NCBI RefSeq assembly: GCF_001613405.1
Contig: NZ_BDCH01000035.1
Location: 60,484-124,483 of the forward strand
Length of the DNA stretch: 64,000 nt
Origin: Nocardia crassostreae
GTDB lineage: Bacteria > Actinomycetota > Actinomycetes > Mycobacteriales > Mycobacteriaceae
Direction: 5' to 3'
Each line of letters begins with the position of its first letter. The stretch's first letter is position 1. Of this stretch, positions 59,135 through 64,000 are shown in pieces. Made by a program: the position numbers and the translations under genes. Below the pieces are notes generated by a model, which had not been told where the DNA came from, searched no databases, and saw nothing but the letters and a program-made list of their open reading frames with translations.

Positions 59135-62125
59135 GTGGCGGATCGCCTGACGGTGCGTGGTGCGCGGGAACATAATCTCAAGGGAGTCGATCTCGACCTA
59201 CCCCGCGACAGTCTCATCGTGTTCACCGGTTTGTCCGGGTCCGGCAAGTCGTCACTCGCGTTCGACACCATTTTCGCCGAGGGCCAGCGGCGCTATGTGG
59301 AATCGCTGTCGGCATACGCGCGGCAATTCCTCGGGCAGATGGACAAACCGGATGTGGACTTCATCGAGGGCCTGTCCCCGGCGGTGTCCATCGACCAGAA
59401 GTCGACCAACCGGAACCCGCGCTCCACGGTCGGCACCATTACCGAGGTCTACGACTATCTGCGCCTGCTGTTCGCGCGCGCCGGAACTCCGCACTGCCCG
59501 GTCTGCGGCCATCTCATCGAGAAGCAGTCGCCGCAGCAGATCGTCGATCAGGTGCTGGCCATGGAGGAGGGCATCCGCTTCCAGGTGCTCGCGCCCGTGG
59601 TGCGCACCCGCAAGGGCGAATTCGTCGATCTCTTCGACCAGCTGAACTCCCAGGGCTACTCGCGCGTGCGGGTGGACGGCGTGGCGTATCCGCTCACCGA
59701 TCCGCCCAAGCTGAAGAAGCAGGAGAAGCACGATGTCGAGGTGGTCATCGACCGCCTCGCCGTGAAGCCGAGCTCCAAACAACGCCTGACGGATTCGATC
59801 GAGACCGCGCTGCGGCTGGCCGACGGCATCGTGGTGCTGGACTTCGTGGACCGCGACGAGCACGCCCACGACCGGGAGCGCCGCTTCTCCGAGCGGCTGG
59901 CCTGCCCGAACGGGCATCCCCTCGATATCGAGGATCTGGAACCGCGGTCGTTCTCCTTCAACTCGCCCTACGGCGCCTGCCCGGACTGCACCGGTCTCGG
60001 CATTCGTAAGGAGGTCGATCCCGATCTGGTGGTGCCGGATCCGGAACTGAGCCTGGCCGAGGGCGCCATCGCGCCGTGGTCGCGCGGGCAGACCGCCGAA
60101 TACTTCACCCGCCTGCTGTCCGGTCTGGCCGACGCCCTGGGCTTCTCCATGGACACCGCCTGGCAGGACCTGCCGCTCAAGGCGCGCAAGGCCGTGCTGG
60201 AGGGCAGTTCCGAACAGGTGCACGTCTCCTATACCAACCGGTACGGCCGGAAGCGCTCGTACTACGCCGATTTCGAAGGTGTCATGCCGTTCCTGCAGCG
60301 GCGCATGGACAACACCGAATCGGAGGCCATGAAGGAGCACTACGACGGGTACATGCGGGATATCCCGTGCCCGGTCTGCAATGGCGCCCGCCTGCGCCCG
60401 GAGATCCTGGCCGTCACCCTGGCCGCGGCCGACGGGCACAAGTCCATTGCCGAACTGGCCGACCTGTCCATCGGCGAGGCCGCGCGCTTCCTCAATACCC
60501 TCGATCTCGACGACCGCCAGGCGGCCATCGCGGCCCAGGTGGTCAAGGAGATTCAGGCCCGGCTGGGCTTCCTGCTCGATGTCGGCCTGGAATACCTGAC
60601 GCTCTCGCGCGCCGCGGGCACCCTGTCGGGCGGTGAGGCCCAGCGTATTCGGCTCGCCACCCAGATCGGCTCCGGTCTGGTCGGCGTGCTGTACGTCCTG
60701 GACGAGCCGTCCATCGGCCTGCACCAGCGCGACAACCGCCGTCTCATCGAAACCCTCACGCGCCTCAAGAATCTCGGCAATACCCTCATTGTGGTCGAGC
60801 ACGATGAGGACACCATCCACTCCTCGGACTGGGTGGTCGATATCGGCCCGCTCGCCGGTGAGCACGGTGGTCAGGTCGTCTACTCCGGCCCGTATCCGGG
60901 TCTGCTCGAGGACGAGCATTCCCTCACCGGCGCCTACCTTTCCGGTCGCCAGACCATCGAGGTGCCGCTGGTGCGCCGCCCGATCGACAAGAAGAAGCAG
61001 CTCACCGTGGTGGGCGCGATCGAGCACAATCTCAAGAACATTGACGTCCAGTTCCCGCTGGGTGTGCTGACCTCGATCACGGGCGTCTCCGGTTCCGGAA
61101 AGTCCACGCTGGTCAATGACATTCTGGCCACCGTGCTCGCCAATAAGCTCAATGGCGCGCGCCAGGTGCCCGGCCGCCACACCCGGGTCAACGGCCTCGA
61201 CCATCTGGACAAGCTGGTCCAGGTCGACCAGTCGCCCATCGGCCGCACCCCGCGCTCGAATCCGGCCACCTACACCGGCGTCTTCGACAAGATCCGCACC
61301 CTGTTCGCCGCCACCACCGAGGCGAAGGTGCGCGGCTACCAGCCCGGCCGCTTCTCCTTCAATGTGAAGGGCGGCCGCTGCGAGGCCTGCTCGGGTGACG
61401 GCACCCTGAAGATCGAGATGAACTTCCTGCCCGATGTGTACGTCCCGTGCGAGGTCTGCCACGGTGCGCGCTACAACCGGGAAACCCTGGAAGTCCATTA
61501 CAAGGGCAAGACCATTGCCGAAGTCCTCGATATGCCCATCGACGAGGCGGCGGAGTTCTTCGAACCGGTCACCTCCATTCACCGCTACCTCAAGACCCTG
61601 GTGGATGTCGGGCTCGGCTATGTCCGCCTGGGCCAGTCCGCCCCGACGCTGTCCGGTGGTGAGGCGCAGCGCGTGAAGCTGGCCGCCGAACTCCAGAAGC
61701 GCTCCACCGGCCGCACCGTCTACATTCTCGACGAGCCCACCACCGGCCTGCACTTCGAGGACATCCGCAAACTGCTGACCGTCATCAACGGCCTCGTCGA
61801 CAAGGGCAACTCGGTCATTGTCATCGAGCACAATCTGGATGTCATCAAGACCTCGGACTGGGTCATCGACATGGGTCCCGAGGGCGGCTCCGGCGGCGGC
61901 ACGGTCATTGCCCAGGGCACCCCGGAAGATGTTGCCGCGGTGACGGAAAGCTATACCGGCCAGTTCCTGAAGGAAGTCCTGGCCGCCCCCGCTCCCGCCA
62001 AGCCCAAGAAGGCGGCCGCCAAGAAGGCGCCCGCGAAGAAGGCCGCCGCGCCGAAGAATCCGGAGCAGGCCGCCGCCGCCAAGAAGGCTTCGGCCGCTCG
62101 TCGCAAGGCCGCCGCTCTGCGCTAG
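59135..62125 (+). CDS. uvrA: Excinuclease ABC subunit A
   Basis: A 996-residue ATPase that finds bulky DNA lesions with UvrB. It has two ABC modules: GLSGSGKSSLAFDTIF (first P-loop), LSGGEAQRIRLATQIGSGL and VLYVLDEPSIGLHQRD; then GVSGSGKSTLVNDIL, LSGGEAQRVKLAAELQ and ILDEPTTGLHFED. Zinc modules include CPNGH...CPDC and CEACSGDG...CEVC. GTG 59135 (ADRLTVRGAREHNL) is chosen because AAGGAC lies before it; earlier in-frame starts at 59066 and 59087 exist. The C-terminus has a Lys/Ala/Pro-rich tail of about 45 residues, found in some mycolata. Confidence 0.96.
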   Translation: MADRLTVRGAREHNLKGVDLDLPRDSLIVFTGLSGSGKSSLAFDTIFAEGQRRYVESLSAYARQFLGQMDKPDVDFIEGLSPAVSIDQKSTNRNPRSTVGTITEVYDYLRLLFARAGTPHCPVCGHLIEKQSPQQIVDQVLAMEEGIRFQVLAPVVRTRKGEFVDLFDQLNSQGYSRVRVDGVAYPLTDPPKLKKQEKHDVEVVIDRLAVKPSSKQRLTDSIETALRLADGIVVLDFVDRDEHAHDRERRFSERLACPNGHPLDIEDLEPRSFSFNSPYGACPDCTGLGIRKEVDPDLVVPDPELSLAEGAIAPWSRGQTAEYFTRLLSGLADALGFSMDTAWQDLPLKARKAVLEGSSEQVHVSYTNRYGRKRSYYADFEGVMPFLQRRMDNTESEAMKEHYDGYMRDIPCPVCNGARLRPEILAVTLAAADGHKSIAELADLSIGEAARFLNTLDLDDRQAAIAAQVVKEIQARLGFLLDVGLEYLTLSRAAGTLSGGEAQRIRLATQIGSGLVGVLYVLDEPSIGLHQRDNRRLIETLTRLKNLGNTLIVVEHDEDTIHSSDWVVDIGPLAGEHGGQVVYSGPYPGLLEDEHSLTGAYLSGRQTIEVPLVRRPIDKKKQLTVVGAIEHNLKNIDVQFPLGVLTSITGVSGSGKSTLVNDILATVLANKLNGARQVPGRHTRVNGLDHLDKLVQVDQSPIGRTPRSNPATYTGVFDKIRTLFAATTEAKVRGYQPGRFSFNVKGGRCEACSGDGTLKIEMNFLPDVYVPCEVCHGARYNRETLEVHYKGKTIAEVLDMPIDEAAEFFEPVTSIHRYLKTLVDVGLGYVRLGQSAPTLSGGEAQRVKLAAELQKRSTGRTVYILDEPTTGLHFEDIRKLLTVINGLVDKGNSVIVIEHNLDVIKTSDWVIDMGPEGGSGGGTVIAQGTPEDVAAVTESYTGQFLKEVLAAPAPAKPKKAAAKKAPAKKAAAPKNPEQAAAAKKASAARRKAAALR

Positions 62126-62142
62126 CGGTCCCGCCCCCCTCG

Positions 62143-62207
62143 AGATCCCGCGAGCGATCGCCGGACTCATTGCCTCGCAATGGGTTCGCGTGATCGCCGC
62201 GGGATCT
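62143..62207 (+). terminator. uvrA terminator (long hairpin)
   Basis: AGATCCCGC (62143-62151) pairs with GCGGGATCT (62199-62207), and the stem continues inward with GCGATC/GATCGC and ATTGC/GCAAT. TTTCG follows. The structure begins 18 bp after the uvrA stop. Confidence 0.7.
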
Positions 62208-62318
62208 TTCGTATGTCCGGACCGGGAATTCCGCCCGGGCCCTTGCCAGGACTCCCCGGCCCATGGGACTATTTCGTTAGTCAGAAATTAGTTTCCGCAA
62301 TGCGAGAAAGTCTGGTTC

Positions 62319-62822
62319 ATGGTCACCATCGCCGAGTTCAACGAGGTGGACAACGGGGTCATCCAACCCGACCTCCTCGCGTGCTGTGATGTGGCCACCT
62401 GGGCCGATGCGCTGCTCGCCGCCCGTCCCTACCCGGATCTGGGCGCCCTGCTCGACACCGCCGACCGGCTCGTCGAGACCTTCCCGCCCGAGTGCGTCGA
62501 CCGGGCCGCCGCGGTGCAATCGCGCATGGGCGAACGCCCCGGGATCGCGACCGACGGCGTGACGGTCGCGGCCGTGGACGCGACGGATATGGCCCTGTGT
62601 GCGGCGAATCGCCACTACGAGAGGCGCTTCGGGCGGGTCTGCGTAATGTGCGCGACCGGCCTCACCGCCGCCGAGATTCTCGTCGCCATTGTGCTGCGGC
62701 TCGGCAACGACGTCGCGACCGAAACCGCGGTCGTGCGGACCGAATTGCGCAAGATCGCCCGCCTGCGTTTGCAGCAGGTGATCGTCCAGACCCCCGTCGC
62801 CGACCGAACCTCTTGTCCCTGA
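62319..62822 (+). CDS. OHCU decarboxylase-like protein (UraD family)
   Basis: A 167-residue protein. It matches 2-oxo-4-hydroxy-4-carboxy-5-ureidoimidazoline decarboxylases: CCDVATWADALLAARPYPDLGALLDTADR at the start and ANRHYERRFGRVCVMCATGLTAAEILVAIVLRLGNDVATE later. The usual HPRIG is changed to RPGIA near residue 75. The enzyme makes S-allantoin in uric acid breakdown. It precedes hydroxypyruvate isomerase and tartronate semialdehyde reductase, which use the glyoxylate end of that pathway, so they probably form one catabolic operon. Confidence 0.82.
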   Translation: MVTIAEFNEVDNGVIQPDLLACCDVATWADALLAARPYPDLGALLDTADRLVETFPPECVDRAAAVQSRMGERPGIATDGVTVAAVDATDMALCAANRHYERRFGRVCVMCATGLTAAEILVAIVLRLGNDVATETAVVRTELRKIARLRLQQVIVQTPVADRTSCP

Positions 62823-62842
62823 ACGCTAGTGCCGAGGAAATC

Positions 62843-63641
62843 ATGAAGTTCACCGCCTCCGGGGCGCCCCGGAAGTTCGATGTCAACTGTTCCATCCTCT
62901 TCACCGACCTGCCGCTGTTGGAACGCCCCGCGGCGGCCAAGGCGGCCGGATTCGACGCGGTCGAATTCTGGTGGCCCTTCGGTGACGATCCCGCACCCGC
63001 CGACAAGGAGATCGACGCCTTCGTAACCGCCATCGAGGACGCCGGGGTGCGGCTCGTCGGCCTGAATTTCATCGACCTCATTCCGGCCGGTCGCGGCCTG
63101 GTCTCCGTACCCGGGGGAGCAGTCGCGATTCCGGGACAATATCCCGGTGGCGGTCGGCATTGCCGAGCGGCTGGGCTGCACGGCGCTGAATGCGCTGTAC
63201 GGCAATCGGATCGCAGGCGAGAGCCCGGAGGCGCAGGACGAGCTGGCGCTGGAGAACCTGCGGCTGGCTGCCAAGGCCGCGCAGGAGATCGATGCCGTGC
63301 TGCTGCTCGAGGCGCTGAATTCCTATGAGTCCCCGGACTACCCGATCGTTTCGAGCGCGCACGCGCTGCGCGTCATCGAGCAGATCGGGGCGCCGAACGC
63401 GCGGTTCCTGTGCGACCTCTACCACCTGGCCCGCATGGGCGAGGACCTGGTGCACGTGATCGACACCTTCGGTCCCCATATCGGCCACGTACAGATCGCC
63501 GATTCACCGGGCCGCGGGCGGCCGGGCAGCGGCGAGCTCGATTTCGAAGCCCTGTTCGCGGCACTGGATGCCGTCGGCTACGACGGCTACATCGGCCTGG
63601 AATACAAAGACCCAGAACTGGATTGGGAGTGGATCAAGTGA
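62843..63641 (+). pseudogene. hyi: Hydroxypyruvate isomerase, interrupted by a frameshift
   Basis: Start ATG 62843 with GAGGAA upstream, 20 bp after the UraD-like gene. The first 90 codons (KFDVNCSILFTDLPLLERPAAAKAAGFDAVEFWWPF through GRGLVSVPG) and the remainder in another frame (EQSRFRDNIPVAVGIAERLGCTALNALYGNR to YKDPELDWEWIK) together form one xylose-isomerase-like TIM barrel of 265 residues. The frames join if one G is removed from the G5 run at 63113-63117. The enzyme interconverts hydroxypyruvate and tartronate semialdehyde. The stop overlaps the reductase gene (GTGA). Confidence 0.85.
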
Positions 63642-64000
63642 GCAAGATCGGTTTCGTCGGCCTCGGCATCATGGGCGGCCCCATGGCGGGTCACCTGGTC
63701 AAGGCCGGTCACGAGGTCACCGGCTTCGACCTCAACACCCCGAACCTGGAGAAGCTGAAGGCCGCCGGTGGTTCGACCGCGGGCAGTGCGGCGGAAGCGG
63801 TGCGCGACAAGGACATCGTGATCACCATGCTGCCGCAGGACGAGCATGTGGAGGCCGTCTTCGCCGACGTGCTGGAGCATGCGGCCCCCGGCACCCTGTA
63901 CATCGATTTCTCCACCATCACCCCGAAGACCGCGCGGTGGACCGCCACCGAGGGCGCGAAGAAGAACCTGCGGGTCCTCGACGCCCCGGTCTCCGGTGGT
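63638..64000 (+). CDS. glxR: 2-Hydroxy-3-oxopropionate (tartronate semialdehyde) reductase, partial
   Basis: The gene runs off the window after 121 codons. The GTG start overlaps the hyi stop. The N-terminal NAD-binding signature IGFVGLGIMGGPMAGHLVKAGHEVTGFDL is that of beta-hydroxyacid dehydrogenases, and the conserved DAPVSGG substrate motif is just reached at the end. In glyoxylate metabolism the enzyme reduces tartronate semialdehyde to D-glycerate. Its neighbours UraD-like and Hyi support this choice over 3-hydroxyisobutyrate dehydrogenase. Confidence 0.85.
   Translation, partial: MSKIGFVGLGIMGGPMAGHLVKAGHEVTGFDLNTPNLEKLKAAGGSTAGSAAEAVRDKDIVITMLPQDEHVEAVFADVLEHAAPGTLYIDFSTITPKTARWTATEGAKKNLRVLDAPVSGG

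Noticed and set aside
59252..62170. 972-codon minus-strand frame opposite uvrA
   Set aside because: Antisense shadow caused by GC-rich third positions; no start context and no family.

Overview
High-GC actinobacterial chromosome, most likely Nocardia or a close mycolic-acid relative. The housekeeping genes run in the mycobacterial order: pdtaR-like regulator, polA, rpsA, coaE (fused to a GrpB-like domain), uvrB, uvrA. A DevS/DevR (DosS/DosR) hypoxia pair lies beside uvrA. Nothing in the window looks like a phage or an insertion sequence. Genus is inferred from gene content only.

Layout. 1-5.5 kb: minus-strand oligopeptide ABC transporter operon (binding lipoprotein, two permeases, ATPase, first codons of a second ATPase) with a C45-type acyltransferase/hydrolase, facing a divergent RpiR-type regulator. 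6.5-10.5 kb: accessory stretch with apparently weaker codon bias (pentapeptide-repeat membrane protein, small membrane protein, large HTH-like protein of unknown role) next to tRNA-Leu(CAA). 10.8-17.1 kb: pdtaR and a livJHMGF branched-chain amino acid transporter operon, then tRNA-Trp. 17.3-19.4 kb: a two-gene minus-strand cassette whose products share a Gly/Asn-rich motif. 19.6-25.8 kb: polA, Cys-rich copper-storage-like protein, LeuA-regulatory-domain protein, thioredoxin, 2H phosphoesterase, isocitrate/isopropylmalate-type dehydrogenase. 25.9-28.6 kb: glutamate-type ABC transporter. 28.7-36.8 kb: assorted enzymes and regulators (alpha/beta hydrolase with HTH regulator, LysR with FAD oxidase, SPFH protein with ribbon-helix-helix partner, methyltransferase). 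37-49.6 kb: rpsA, TetR/MMPL exporter pair, coaE, two DUF402 paralogues around a secreted protein, uvrB, VOC and AraC proteins. 49.7-59 kb: truncated DoxX, HelD-like ATPase, PAS-GGDEF cyclase, ketosynthase, DevS/DevR and a hibernation-factor-like gene behind two DosR-type boxes. 59.1-64 kb: uvrA, then an OHCU decarboxylase, hydroxypyruvate isomerase and tartronate semialdehyde reductase set for purine/glyoxylate catabolism.

An unusual number of reading frames are damaged or lack a key residue: frameshifts in the peptide-binding protein, pentapeptide protein and hydroxypyruvate isomerase; an ATA where livG should start; in-frame stops in livF and the hibernation-factor gene; Gly-to-Arg in the oligopeptide ATPase P-loop; Asp9-to-Tyr in DevR; a DUF3800-like remnant; a truncated DoxX. 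Either the assembly has residual base errors or this strain is losing transport and dormancy functions. Raw reads would decide.

The best candidate for an undescribed system is the motif-sharing pair at 17331-19440, which looks like bacterial gene pairs that communicate through short amyloid-type motifs. Other notable regulation: twin TetR-type operators before the MMPL exporter, DosR boxes between devR and the hibernation-factor gene, and overlapping inverted repeats before the HTH/hydrolase operon.
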